From an uncultured Schlesneria sp. (GTDB taxonomy: Bacteria; Planctomycetota; Planctomycetia; Planctomycetales; Planctomycetaceae), in NCBI GenBank assembly GCA_903899985.1, contig CAIULL010000113.1, positions 62,001-126,000 on the forward strand: 64,000 nt of DNA, given 5' to 3'. Each line of letters starts with the position of its first letter. Position 1 is the stretch's first letter. Shown piece after piece: positions 18,001 through 25,430 of this stretch. Both the position numbers and the translations under genes were made by a program. The notes beneath the pieces were generated by a model. That model saw only the letters and a program-made list of their open reading frames with translations. It searched no databases and was not told where the DNA came from.

Positions 18001-19707
18001 CTACGAGAGCATTTCTAGGGAGATTCCCGATTCTCTGTGCACTTGCTCTGGCGCGATGTATCCAGTTCCGGGTGTACTGATGGAAGTGTCCATTGCTTCT
18101 TTATGCCATGCCAAATCAAAATCAAGGACAACTACGTTCCATGTATCGCTGCGGTCCGGCTGCCACCCCCCCTTAACGATTACGTTGGATGGCCGTATAT
18201 CTCGGTGTAACACAAAGTCGGGAAGGCTGTGTGCTCGCTTTATCGTTGACGACAATTCATCGCATAGATATAACAAAACGCTCCATTTCGAGATCATCTT
18301 GTTGGCTACCATCTCTTGCAAGCTCGGCCCTTCAACATACTCCATTACAGCAAATGCTGGCATCTCTTCGGCATCGATAAGGCGGACAACGCCAGGAACT
18401 GCGTGCTGAGTAAGAATTCGCATCGCTGCGATTCCTCGGCGAAAACTTTGTAGCCATCCTTTCTTGTTTCTCACTGTGTCGTGAAGGAGTTTAATCGCGA
18501 CGAGCTCCCCTTTGTCGTCTGTAGCGGTAAACACTCGACCGAATGCCCCGGACGCGATTTCGGAAACAAGTTTGTAGTCAAATAGTTCATTGCTTCCTTC
18601 AGCAGTAGTGGCGTACCAGGCATGATGAATGACTTCATCATACTTTGCTATAAAGCTCTCATACTCTACGTTTTTAGTCGTACGTGAGGAATTCAGGATT
18701 TCTGAAACACGGGCGGCGATAAAATCGCGTTTTTGTTTCGTATTATACCTGATCAACTCCGCAGAGCTAATCTCAAGAGGGAGCTCAGACGTTTTCTGGT
18801 GCGAAGGGACAATCGGTATAGGATCGGTTTCAGAAGGAAGGTAAGCGTGCAAGTCATCGAGCAACTCTTGGAGTTCAGAATGATCCGAGCCGTTGCTATT
18901 GTAACGTACAATCTGGATGCCTACTTTTTCCGCCCATCGATCGTACGCTGGATCGCGATGGTCAGTGATCCAAAAATGAGTTCCGGCATTTAAGCGTCGT
19001 TCGCTTAATTCCTGAAGGTATCCTCCGACGGCAATGTCATGAGCGGAAATCCCGATAAAGACAATTTTGCGTGTGAGGAAACATGCTGTTATAAATTCAG
19101 TGTACCCATTTGAGTTCTGTAATTGCCTGAGTTCTTGTTTAGTGAAAACCCAACTTCCATGTTCATCTGCCGTACCATGCAGATGCCCGATAAAAGGGTT
19201 AGGTGAATTCAACACTGACGTATAGTCCGCAACGTGTCTGCCGGTGAACTCTGTGATTGCAATTCGTCCCATTCGTTCTTCAGCAAAGGCACGGCTTACG
19301 AGTTTGTCTATGTTCAGTGTCAAAACACCGCCGAGTCGCATTCGCCAAAGCATCTTGTAAGCGTGCGGTAGTGGACACCGCATTGCCTGTGAAAACCTTG
19401 ATGCGATTCCAGTGCGGTACGAGGTTTCACCCATACCTGACTTAAGCATTTCAAACGCTACCCAGAGATTGCTTTCTGCAGTGGCGCGTTCTGCCACCGA
19501 TAACAAACGCTGCTTTTCAGGGCCTTCGACATATGAAACAGCCTTCGACCGGAGGTCCGAAACTAGACCGTTTCGCAGGGCCATCCAAGATGGAATCCCG
19601 GCTTCACAACTTGGTCCGGAGCCGACCCATGCGACGATGTTCGCCGTATTTTGAGTAACAATGTCACGGAGCTGTAAGTACGACGCTTGATTGAGCAAGT
19701 ATGTCAT
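18001..19707 (-). CDS. SIR2-like domain fused to Ser/Thr protein kinase (N-terminal part)
   Basis: The protein of 568 residues combines two domains. Residues about 15-290 form a SIR2-like (SIR2_2) fold: WVGSGPSCEAGIPSW (27-41), LTLNID with Asn132 and Asp134, GHLHG with His177, and KIVFIGISAHD (214-224). These correspond to the NAD-binding and catalytic residues of NADase-type SIR2 defence proteins. Residues about 375-565 form a protein kinase: glycine loop ASGAFGRV, Lys406, HRDIRPSN (501-508), DFD (529-531) in place of DFG, and APEQ (552-555). The usual helix-C Glu seems replaced near Arg423-Gly425. The frame stops at TAG 18001 within the C-lobe, and the missing part continues in the next frame at 17351-17983. 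It lies inside a tRNA-Leu island beside a toxin-antitoxin pair, which suggests anti-phage defence by NAD depletion with the kinase as sensor or regulator. That role is inference. Confidence 0.85.
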   Translation of the reverse strand: MTYLLNQASYLQLRDIVTQNTANIVAWVGSGPSCEAGIPSWMALRNGLVSDLRSKAVSYVEGPEKQRLLSVAERATAESNLWVAFEMLKSGMGETSYRTGIASRFSQAMRCPLPHAYKMLWRMRLGGVLTLNIDKLVSRAFAEERMGRIAITEFTGRHVADYTSVLNSPNPFIGHLHGTADEHGSWVFTKQELRQLQNSNGYTEFITACFLTRKIVFIGISAHDIAVGGYLQELSERRLNAGTHFWITDHRDPAYDRWAEKVGIQIVRYNSNGSDHSELQELLDDLHAYLPSETDPIPIVPSHQKTSELPLEISSAELIRYNTKQKRDFIAARVSEILNSSRTTKNVEYESFIAKYDEVIHHAWYATTAEGSNELFDYKLVSEIASGAFGRVFTATDDKGELVAIKLLHDTVRNKKGWLQSFRRGIAAMRILTQHAVPGVVRLIDAEEMPAFAVMEYVEGPSLQEMVANKMISKWSVLLYLCDELSSTIKRAHSLPDFVLHRDIRPSNVIVKGGWQPDRSDTWNVVVLDFDLAWHKEAMDTSISTPGTGYIAPEQVHRESGISLEMLS

Positions 19708-20314
19708 TTAGCCAAGCTTTTAAAAATGTGAGCGACGTATTCAGGGGTAACGTGGATCGTAGCGAAAACAAACACGGCGTACCATGTGTCGGGTTGCTTT
19801 GAGTGGTTACCTGCCGGATTTGGACCCGAGAGGGGGGGGCTTCTTATACGAACTCTTCAGCGGCGAAGCCGTCCTTATTCGAGCTGCGTAAAAGTCGATG
19901 CCCTCTGGTTTCAATCTGCCGTCTTCGTCCGTCGCGGTTAGGGCTCGTGTGGGGTTCCCTGGCCGCGACGGACGAAGTCGGTCAGACAATCGGCGTCATT
20001 CGCGGTGCATTTGCGTGAGGGATCGCAGCGGAGATGTCTTCATCGTAGCGGAGAGACCGGCCCGTCAGGGGCACGCCCAAAAATCGTGAGCCTCCCGAAA
20101 ACAGCGATTCTTGTGCGTTGACTGTATATTCGTCACGAGACATTTGAGTCGTCATTTAAGAGGGAGTAATCGCGAGCTAAACTCAATCGCCGGGAAAATC
20201 GTCTCAGCGAACTTGCTGAGGAGTCGCCAATGAAACAAATCATAGCGATTGGGTGCGATCCGAATAATGGGTCTGCAATCACGTGGGGGAGGTTCCGAGT
20301 TTGCTTGAGAACGT
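19708..20314. other. Non-coding or degraded stretch inside the island
   Basis: This stretch of about 600 bp between the SIR2-kinase start and the VapC-like gene shows only short frames lacking motifs. A locally G+C-rich patch (about 19800-20080) differs from the flanks. The promoter of the minus-strand SIR2-kinase gene should lie near 19720-19800, but I cannot point to clear boxes. Confidence 0.4.
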
Positions 20315-20734
20315 TCATAACGAATTGAGGGAAACTATTGGATAGCCCGGTAGATTCTTCACCAGTCTGTCATCGGCCGTCACCATTTCACATCCCTCTT
20401 GTTCCGCGAGCGCGACAAAAATGCAATCCGTCACCGCAATTCGAGTCACAGACGATATTTCGACGGCTCTGGCGACAAGGGGCAGGAATGAGTGGAAGAC
20501 GGGTGCGAATCGAAGGACGTCGGCCAAATGCATCTGAGCGTCACCAACAGGAATAATCTTCTGCCTCTCGGCTTTCGTGAGTGCGTGGGCGACTTCCGAG
20601 ACGAAAACATCGGGAGCGATGACCTCGTGGATTTGACGAAAAATGTCATTCCGCAAGCTCAGTGCTTTCGAGGTGCCAGGCTCTTGCAGAACCCACTTCA
20701 CGGCCACAGAACTGTCGAGAACGAAGATGCTCAT
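20315..20734 (-). CDS. VapC-type PIN-domain ribonuclease toxin
   Basis: This protein of 139 residues has the PIN-domain acidic tetrad: Asp7 in FVLDSSVAVKW, Glu in VSEVAHAL (about 47), Asp in VTDCIFVALAEQ (about 100), and Asp in VTADDRLVKNL (about 119). VapC toxins cleave tRNA or rRNA and are neutralised by a small cognate antitoxin. Length and motif spacing are normal and no residue of the tetrad is missing. Its ATG overlaps the stop of the upstream 68-residue gene by four bases (ATGA), the typical coupling of toxin-antitoxin pairs. It may stabilise the island or add an abortive-infection function. Confidence 0.85.
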   Translation of the reverse strand: MSIFVLDSSVAVKWVLQEPGTSKALSLRNDIFRQIHEVIAPDVFVSEVAHALTKAERQKIIPVGDAQMHLADVLRFAPVFHSFLPLVARAVEISSVTRIAVTDCIFVALAEQEGCEMVTADDRLVKNLPGYPIVSLNSL

Positions 20735-20937
20735 CGGTCGCGGAGTTCACGAATAAAAGGGACAGCGACATCTAATAGTCCCACTCGTTTAAACGTTGCT
20801 TCTCTCATTCGATCCATGCGTTCGGCCGCTTTACGCATCGCATCGGGATCTCGTGGACCTTTGCCGAGATTGGCAATCACCTCTGCAAGCTCTTGCTTGG
20901 CTTCATCAGTCTCAGTGGTGGCAACTTTTGTGCTCAT
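20731..20937 (-). CDS. Putative antitoxin of the VapC-like toxin
   Basis: The 68-residue, highly charged protein (ETDEAKQELAEVIANLGKG, then MRKAAERMDRMREATFKRVG) ends with a four-base overlap onto the toxin start. I do not recognise a DNA-binding fold such as AbrB or ribbon-helix-helix in it, so assignment rests on size, order and translational coupling. It probably binds and blocks the PIN active site through its C-terminal part (GLLDVAVPFIRELRD). Confidence 0.65.
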   Translation of the reverse strand: MSTKVATTETDEAKQELAEVIANLGKGPRDPDAMRKAAERMDRMREATFKRVGLLDVAVPFIRELRDR

Positions 20938-21018
20938 GTCTGCATTGTCGGAGGAATCGAATGGAAGTCAATTGGAATCAGCAACCATTGGATACGCTGG
21001 TAGATTCATGGACAGCTT

Positions 21019-21222
21019 CTAATCCACGCTTTCGTCACACGTTTCGCGAACGAGTTCAACAGCGATTTCAATGGTTCCGAATTTCTCGCGGAACTCTTCG
21101 GTGGCTTTGTTCCCGCGCTCTTGAATTCGTTAGTAGACCTCTGGATCGAGGCGTCTGCCGGCAATCCGCTCAAGCAGCGCTTCGGTGTCGGCGTCATTAA
21201 AATGTTGGGCGTGGATCGTCAT
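21019..21222 (-). pseudogene. Antitoxin-like small gene broken by an in-frame TAA
   Basis: An ATG at 21222 opens a 67-codon frame ending TAG at 21019 that reads MTIHAQHFNDADTEALLERI, then AGRRLDPEVY, a TAA at 21130-21132, then RIQERGNKATEEFREKF and GTIEIAVELVRETCDESVD. The amphipathic, acidic character on both sides of the stop looks like one protein, similar in style to antitoxins that precede PIN toxins. A single C-to-T change in a CAA codon would create this TAA. It lies 81 bp upstream of the antitoxin gene on the same strand. A second, degraded antitoxin is the simplest reading. It could also be two tiny peptides. Confidence 0.5.
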
Positions 21223-21305
21223 GAGCAAATTGTCGGAGGCGGACTGGCGAACGTCAATGCGATTTTGAAGTATCGAGACGTCCTACATCGACTCCGCTCA
21301 ACTCT

Positions 21306-21410
21306 GGAAATAAAAAAGGCTTAAAGCGAATCGCCTTAAGCCTTTGCGTCAAATATGCCCAGGACAGGAATCGAACCTGCACGAGATTACTCCCACTAGG
21401 TCCTGAACCT
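21306..21410. repeat. Right direct repeat overlapping intact tRNA-Leu (att-like)
   Basis: This stretch is identical over 105 bases to 16937-17041. It comprises the terminator and the 3' part of the tRNA through the anticodon loop. Here the sequence continues into the complete tRNA gene to 21439. Confidence 0.88.
21315..21345 (-). terminator. Terminator of tRNA-Leu
   Basis: AAAGGCTTAA and TTAAGCCTTT form a 10-bp stem, with GCGA/TCGC pairing further inside. On the minus strand the hairpin is followed by TTTTTTATTT. It lies about 10 bp past the 3' end of the tRNA. An identical hairpin sits in the left repeat at 16946-16976. Confidence 0.8.
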
Positions 21411-21439
21411 AGCGCGTCTGCCAGTTCCGCCACCTGGGC
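21356..21439 (-). tRNA. tRNA-Leu (anticodon CAG)
   Basis: The minus strand folds as a class II tRNA of 84 nt. The acceptor GCCCAGG pairs with CCTGGGC, the anticodon stem CTAGG/CCTAG encloses the loop TTCAGGA (anticodon CAG, reads CUG), a long variable arm is present, and the T-loop is GTTCGATTC. The CCA end is not encoded. It is the integration site of the neighbouring island. Confidence 0.93.
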
Positions 21440-21452
21440 TGCGGGGACGACA

Positions 21453-21481
21453 AGAATACGGATTCGTGTCGCGTGAGGCAA
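21453..21481 (-). promoter_or_regulatory. Sigma-70-type promoter of tRNA-Leu
   Basis: On the minus strand TTGCCT (21481-21476) and TATTCT (21458-21453) are 17 bases apart, about 14 bases before the tRNA 5' end. The spacing and boxes are close to consensus. Confidence 0.6.
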
Positions 21482-21537
21482 GTATCGGCATCGGCATTTA
21501 TCCCACCTGAATCGGAATCATTTTTGCGACACGGCGC

Positions 21538-21565
21538 TTGCGAATTGAAAACAAATCGTTATCAT
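21538..21565 (+). promoter_or_regulatory. Promoter of the tRNA-tuf operon
   Basis: TTGCGA (21538-21543) and TATCAT (21560-21565) are 16 bases apart, about 33 bases upstream of the first tRNA. A C/G-rich stretch follows the -10, as in stringently controlled promoters. Confidence 0.5.
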
Positions 21566-21598
21566 TCTCTCCCTCGCGGTTAGGCCGTCCGCTGCGCC

Positions 21599-21670
21599 GC
21601 TAGCGTAGCTCAACGGCAGAGTACCGGTTTTGTAAACCGGTGGTTGTGGGTTCAAATCCCACCGCTAGCT
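21599..21670 (+). tRNA. tRNA-Thr (anticodon TGT)
   Basis: 72 nt. Acceptor GCTAGCG pairs with CGCTAGC, anticodon stem CCGGT/ACCGG with loop TTTGTAA, and T-loop GTTCAAATC. No CCA is encoded. First of four clustered tRNAs ahead of tuf. Confidence 0.93.
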
Positions 21671-21689
21671 TTTTGCGAGGAGGCTTTTC

Positions 21690-21771
21690 GGCGGGATACC
21701 CGAGTGGCCAAAGGGGCCAGACTGTAAATCTGGTGGCTCTGCCTTCGCAGGTTCGAATCCTGCTCCCGCCA
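21690..21771 (+). tRNA. tRNA-Tyr (anticodon GTA)
   Basis: 82 nt, class II with a long variable arm. Acceptor GGCGGGA pairs with TCCCGCC, anticodon stem CCAGA/TCTGG with loop CTGTAAA. No CCA is encoded. Confidence 0.93.
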
Positions 21772-21847
21772 TGATTTTCGTAGGTTTGGATGTTTGAGAC
21801 GGTGGCTTCAGGCTGGTTTTGACGATTGGTTTTGGTGGAAAGACATT

Positions 21848-21918
<71 letters not shown>

Positions 21919-21985
21919 CTTCGGTTGACATGTTGACACAAACACACCATTGTGTGTGTTGCGTTTTTGGAGGCTGGCTGGCGTT

Positions 21986-22058
21986 GCTGCTGTAGCTCAG
22001 CTGGTAGAGTGCGTCCTTGGTAAGGACGAGGTCAAGGGTTCGATTCCCTTCAGCAGCT
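21986..22058 (+). tRNA. tRNA-Thr (anticodon GGT)
   Basis: 73 nt. Acceptor GCTGCTG pairs with CAGCAGC, anticodon stem CGTCC/GGACG with loop TTGGTAA. It is the last tRNA before tuf, as in the E. coli thrU-tyrU-glyT-thrT-tufB operon. Confidence 0.93.
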
Positions 22059-22174
22059 CTGGGTTTGGGTTTTTATGGCCTTCGCCATTGGCGGCGGGGC
22101 TGGGTTCTTGTGGAATGTCCGCTCGCCCTGAAGGGGTGTGGCGGGACGGATAGAGAAAGAGGACTGCGAGCAAA

Positions 22175-23371
22175 ATGGCGAAGGAAAATTTTCAACGCAC
22201 GAAGCCACACGTGAACGTTGGCACGATTGGCCACATCGATCACGGCAAGACAACAACGACGGCCGCCATTCTCGCCGTTCAAACCGCAAAGGGTCTGGCG
22301 AAGTTCAAGAGTTACGCGGATATCGCGAAGGGCGGTACCGTTCGTGACGACACCAAGACCGTGACCATTGCGGTTAGCCATGTTGAGTACGAGACCCCCA
22401 ATCGTCACTATGCTCACATCGATTGTCCAGGTCACGCGGATTATATTAAGAACATGATCACCGGCGCCGCCCAGATGGACGGTGCGATTCTGGTTGTGTC
22501 CGCCGCTGACGGTCCGATGCCTCAGACTCGCGAGCACATTCTGTTGGCCAAGCAGGTTAACGTGCCAGCTCTGGTCTGTTTCTTGAATAAGTGCGACCTT
22601 GTCGACGACGAAGAGTTGCTCGAGCTCGTCGAGATGGAAATTCGCGATCTTCTGAATAAGTACGAATTCCCAGGCGATGACATTACCATCGTTCGCGGTA
22701 ACGCCAAGGGTGCGTTGGATAACCCAGCCGATGAGAAATACAGTGCCTGTATTACGAAGCTGATGGAAGCTCTTGACAAAGACGTTCCCGAGCCAGCTCG
22801 TGAAGTTGATAAGCCGATGCTCATGGCGATCGAAGACGTGTTCTCGATCGAAGGTCGCGGTACAGTCGTGACCGGTCGTATTGAGCAAGGTGTTCTCAAG
22901 GTCGGCGATAAGGTTCAGTTGCTCGGCCTGGCTGATCCTCAGGAAACGGTTTGCACCGGTGTTGAAATGTTCCAGAAGACTCTGGATCAAGGGATGGCTG
23001 GCGATAACGTTGGTGTTCTGCTTCGCGGTATTCGCAAGGAAGACGTTCAGCGAGGTCAGGTTCTGGCGAAGCCAGGCTCAATCAAGCCACATTCGAAATT
23101 CGAATGTCAGGTGTATGTGCTGAGCAAAGAAGAAGGTGGTCGTCATACCCCGTTCTTCAGTGGTTACCGGCCTCAGTTTTACTTCCGTACAACGGACGTG
23201 ACTGGTGAGTCATCGCTGCTCGGTGGTGCTGAAATGTGCATGCCTGGCGATAACGTCAATATGCAAGTGACGCTCGGCAAGCCAATCGCAATGGTCGAAA
23301 ACGTTCGTTTTGCTATTCGTGAGGGTGGTAAGACTGTTGGTTCGGGCGTTGTGACCAAGATTCTTGAGTAG
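22175..23371 (+). CDS. tuf: Elongation factor Tu
   Basis: The 398-residue GTPase delivers aminoacyl-tRNA to the ribosome. Motifs are [11 protein letters not shown] (G1, about 19-29), DTKTVTI in the switch I region, [12 protein letters not shown] (G3), NKCDLVDD (G4) and the beta-barrel domains 2 and 3 with [11 protein letters not shown] and [14 protein letters not shown]. Length and motifs are normal. The usual R-G-I-T-I switch I sequence is replaced by [16 protein letters not shown], so the position of the switch I Thr differs slightly from the common form. The start at 22175 is preceded by AGAGGA about 11 bases upstream. It sits after four tRNA genes and before rpmG, and is probably transcribed from the promoter near 21538. 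Confidence 0.96.
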   Translation: MAKENFQRTKPHVNVGTIGHIDHGKTTTTAAILAVQTAKGLAKFKSYADIAKGGTVRDDTKTVTIAVSHVEYETPNRHYAHIDCPGHADYIKNMITGAAQMDGAILVVSAADGPMPQTREHILLAKQVNVPALVCFLNKCDLVDDEELLELVEMEIRDLLNKYEFPGDDITIVRGNAKGALDNPADEKYSACITKLMEALDKDVPEPAREVDKPMLMAIEDVFSIEGRGTVVTGRIEQGVLKVGDKVQLLGLADPQETVCTGVEMFQKTLDQGMAGDNVGVLLRGIRKEDVQRGQVLAKPGSIKPHSKFECQVYVLSKEEGGRHTPFFSGYRPQFYFRTTDVTGESSLLGGAEMCMPGDNVNMQVTLGKPIAMVENVRFAIREGGKTVGSGVVTKILE

Positions 23372-23426
23372 TTGACGATCTCGTCGCCAGGCGATGTTCG
23401 GTGCGTTTGTGAGGTTGGTAAGTTTT

Positions 23427-23458
23427 TGCCATCAGGGACCAGTAAGTCTCTGGTGGCA
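23427..23458 (+). terminator. Hairpin between tuf and rpmG
   Basis: TGCCATCAGGGAC (23427-23439) can pair with GTCTCTGGTGGCA (23446-23458) over 13 positions, two of them G-U, around a 6-base loop. Only TTT follows, so it may be a partial terminator or a processing site that lowers expression of downstream genes relative to tuf. Confidence 0.5.
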
Positions 23459-23478
23459 TTTGAGTCGAGGAACAGCAA

Positions 23479-23634
23479 GTGGCACGTGAATACGTTTGGC
23501 TGGAGTGCACGGAAACCGGATTGCGGAACTACCGAATCTCGAAAGAGACAAAGGGTACGGAACGGCTTGAGCTCAAGAAGTACAACAAAAAACTTCGGCG
23601 GCATACCGTCCATAAAGAGTCTCGCAAGAAATAG
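23479..23634 (+). CDS. rpmG: 50S ribosomal protein L33
   Basis: A GTG start at 23479, with GAGG at 23467-23470 upstream, gives 51 residues beginning MAREYVWLECTETGLRNY and ending RRHTVHKESRKK. The central SKETKGTERLELKKYNKKL is characteristic of bacterial L33, a small protein of the large subunit near the E site. Only one Cys is present, so this is the zinc-free form. The gene lies between tuf and tRNA-Trp, a position common in many bacterial phyla. The normal L33 length confirms the start. Confidence 0.93.
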   Translation: MAREYVWLECTETGLRNYRISKETKGTERLELKKYNKKLRRHTVHKESRKK

Positions 23635-23649
23635 TCCCGTTCGTGTCAA

Positions 23650-23722
23650 ACGGGCGTAGCTCAATTGGCAGAGCACTGGATTCCAAATCCAGGTGTTGGG
23701 GGTTCAAGTCCCTCCGCCCGTG
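23650..23722 (+). tRNA. tRNA-Trp (anticodon CCA)
   Basis: 73 nt. Acceptor ACGGGCG pairs with CGCCCGT, anticodon stem CTGGA/TCCAG with loop TTCCAAA (anticodon CCA), T-loop GTTCAAGTC and discriminator G as expected for bacterial tRNA-Trp. It sits between rpmG and secE. Confidence 0.93.
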
Positions 23723-23784
23723 TTCTGGGCAGGGGAGTCTCGTATCGTTGAATACGAGTCCCGTTTTGGATGCGAATTGGAGAC

Positions 23785-24231
23785 ATGGAAGCATTTATGG
23801 CCAAGGTACAGCGTGAGACGCTGCTGAAAAGCGTGTTCAGTACAGATTTGTATCAGCGTAAGCAGGGAAAAATCATCCGCCGATGCACAGCGGCTGCGAT
23901 TATTCTGGCTTTTGTCCTGGCAAGCCAGGCGCTGTATCATTCTGTGCTGCTCGATCTCGGCACGTCGACGGCCTATGCGGTGCTGGCAGTCATTAATGTG
24001 TTGGGGGTGTGGTTCGCCTTTCGTGCAATTAATTATCCGGTGTTTGCGGACTTCCTGATCGATGTCGAGGCTGAGATGACGAAGGTCACCTGGCCGTCAT
24101 GGGTTGAGCTGCAGCGGGCGACAATTGTTGTGTTAGCGACCATGTTTCTTTTCAGTGCGTTACTTTTTGGTTACGATGTCGCGTGGCAAAAGTTTTTGGA
24201 GATGACGGGCGTACTGCGGCTATCGCAATAG
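23785..24231 (+). CDS. secE: Preprotein translocase subunit SecE
   Basis: SecE clamps SecY in the protein-conducting channel. The conserved segment VEAEMTKVTWPSWVELQRAT followed by a hydrophobic helix (IVVLATMFLFSALLFGYDV) is diagnostic. Two additional N-terminal hydrophobic helices (about 37-58 and 63-80) precede it, so the protein has three membrane segments like E. coli SecE rather than the single helix of many short SecEs. In-frame ATGs at 23770, 23785 and 23797 are possible. 23785 and 23797 each have a partial Shine-Dalgarno (GGAG, GGAAG) at imperfect spacing. The gene lies 65 bp before nusG, the usual pairing. Confidence 0.93.
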   Translation: MEAFMAKVQRETLLKSVFSTDLYQRKQGKIIRRCTAAAIILAFVLASQALYHSVLLDLGTSTAYAVLAVINVLGVWFAFRAINYPVFADFLIDVEAEMTKVTWPSWVELQRATIVVLATMFLFSALLFGYDVAWQKFLEMTGVLRLSQ

Positions 24232-24296
24232 CTGGTTCCCGTAGTGATTTGTCAGGGGCTGTTAATGCATTCGCGACTCTCCAAAGGACTCAAATT

Positions 24297-24866
24297 ATGA
24301 CATCGGAATCCGTGGCTGAGGGTTCCCAAGACGGTCAGATGAACTGGTATGTTTTGAAGATTCAAAGCAACCGCGAGAAGACAATACGGGAATCATTACT
24401 GAGGAAGATACGACAAGAAGCGTTGCAGGACTTTTTTGGCGAGATCGTCATACCGGTTGAGAAGATTGTTGAGAACCGGAACGGCAAGAAGCGGGTGATC
24501 GAACAGAAAAAGTTTCCCGGCTACTTAATGATACAAATGGTTCTGAACGATGATACTTGGTATCTCGTGCGCAGTACCAGTGGGGTTGGTGATTTTACGG
24601 GGTCGTCCGGGAAACCATCACCCATGCCGGTGCATGAGGTGCATGCGATGTTAGGCTCTGGTAAAGCCGTTGCTGAGGAACCAGCGAAGATCAAGCACGA
24701 TTTGAAGTCGGGTGATCGAGTGAAGATTATTGAGGGTGTGTTTGCATCGTTTGACGGTTCGGTGGGGAGTGTTGATCCCAGCAGTGGCAAGTTGACGGTC
24801 ATGATCGAGATTTTCGGACGCAGCACGCCCGTGGATGTTGAAGCGTGGCAGGTTGAGCGGGTGTAG
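24297..24866 (+). CDS. nusG: Transcription termination/antitermination factor NusG
   Basis: The ATG at 24297 follows AAAGGA and gives 189 residues. An earlier in-frame ATG would overlap secE and add an unlike N-terminus. The NGN domain is seen in NWYVLKIQSNREKTIRESLL, FFGEIVIPVEKI, RKFPGY-like KKFPGYLMIQM, and WYLVRSTSGVGDFTG. The KOW domain follows at GDRVKIIEGVFASFDGSVG. NusG binds RNA polymerase and couples it to Rho or the ribosome. The gene order secE-nusG-rplK is conserved across bacteria. Confidence 0.95.
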   Translation: MTSESVAEGSQDGQMNWYVLKIQSNREKTIRESLLRKIRQEALQDFFGEIVIPVEKIVENRNGKKRVIEQKKFPGYLMIQMVLNDDTWYLVRSTSGVGDFTGSSGKPSPMPVHEVHAMLGSGKAVAEEPAKIKHDLKSGDRVKIIEGVFASFDGSVGSVDPSSGKLTVMIEIFGRSTPVDVEAWQVERV

Positions 24867-24904
24867 TCGGGTTTGTGCGTAGCGCGGTTTAGCGGAGATG
24901 TCAG

Positions 24905-25336
24905 GTGGCGAAGAAAGAAGCAAAAATCAAGGCTCAGGTCAAGGTGCAAATTGCCGGCGGCAAGGCGACACCTGCACCTCCAGTCGGAACTGCGCTCGGT
25001 CCGCACGGGATCAATCTCGGGCAGTTCGTGATGCAGTTCAACGAAAAGACTCGCGATCTGAACGGGATGATTGTCCCGGTTGTGATTACGATTTTCGAAG
25101 ATCGTTCATTCACGTTCGTGCTGAAAAGCCCACCCGCTTCGGTTTTGCTGAAGCAAGCCGCGAAGATCGCGACAGGGGCTCACAATGCACGCACAGAAAA
25201 AGTTGGCTCGGTGACGCAGGCTCAATTGCTTGAGATCGCGAAAGTCAAGTTTGAAGATTTGAATTCCTCGAGTGTTGAGCAGGCAGCCAAGATGATTGCT
25301 GGTACGGCTCGCAGCATGGGAATCGAAGTGATTTGA
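24905..25336 (+). CDS. rplK: 50S ribosomal protein L11
   Basis: GTG start at 24905 and 143 residues. The hallmark [20 protein letters not shown] and [19 protein letters not shown] open the protein. The C-terminal rRNA-binding domain ends [14 protein letters not shown]11 binds the GTPase-associated centre of 23S rRNA. Length and sequence are standard. It is the first ribosomal gene after nusG. Confidence 0.96.
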   Translation: MAKKEAKIKAQVKVQIAGGKATPAPPVGTALGPHGINLGQFVMQFNEKTRDLNGMIVPVVITIFEDRSFTFVLKSPPASVLLKQAAKIATGAHNARTEKVGSVTQAQLLEIAKVKFEDLNSSSVEQAAKMIAGTARSMGIEVI

Positions 25337-25365
25337 ATCGCGCGGTCCGTGGCGCGACGCTAGTG

Positions 25366-25395
25366 TTGTCCCGGACTTTATCGCATTATTATACT
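25366..25395 (+). promoter_or_regulatory. Candidate promoter upstream of rplA
   Basis: TTGTCC (25366-25371) and TATACT (25390-25395) are 18 bases apart in the 94-bp gap between rplK and rplA. The boxes are reasonable, and the gap is long for an operon of this kind. Confidence 0.4.
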
Positions 25396-25430
25396 CGCGG
25401 TGTCATTCTCAAAGTGGTTTAGGTTTAGAA

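Larger units (their letters stand above)
17042..21410. mobile_element. Putative genomic island at tRNA-Leu(CAG)
   Basis: This segment is bounded by the 105-bp identical repeats and spans 4369 bp counting one repeat copy. It carries the SIR2-kinase gene, a VapBC-type pair and a broken antitoxin-like gene, all on the minus strand. I find no integrase, transposase or replication gene, so it is either a decayed island or one mobilised in trans. A 3'-truncated tRNA plus an intact tRNA supports integration. An alternative is tandem duplication of the tRNA locus with later insertion. Confidence 0.7.

Noticed and set aside
18010..18040. Programmed -1 frameshift in the SIR2-kinase gene
   Set aside because: No classic slippery heptamer or downstream pseudoknot is visible, so a mutation or sequencing error is more likely. 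It is kept only as a point to check.
19807..19989. 60-codon minus-strand frame in the island
   Set aside because: No ribosome-binding site, motif or homologue known to me, and it lies in a G+C-rich patch where random open frames are common.
20230..20328. Frame starting MKQIIAIGCDP, similar to peptidase E N-termini
   Set aside because: Similarity stops after about ten residues and the frame ends at once. It is most likely chance or a tiny relic, too short to support.
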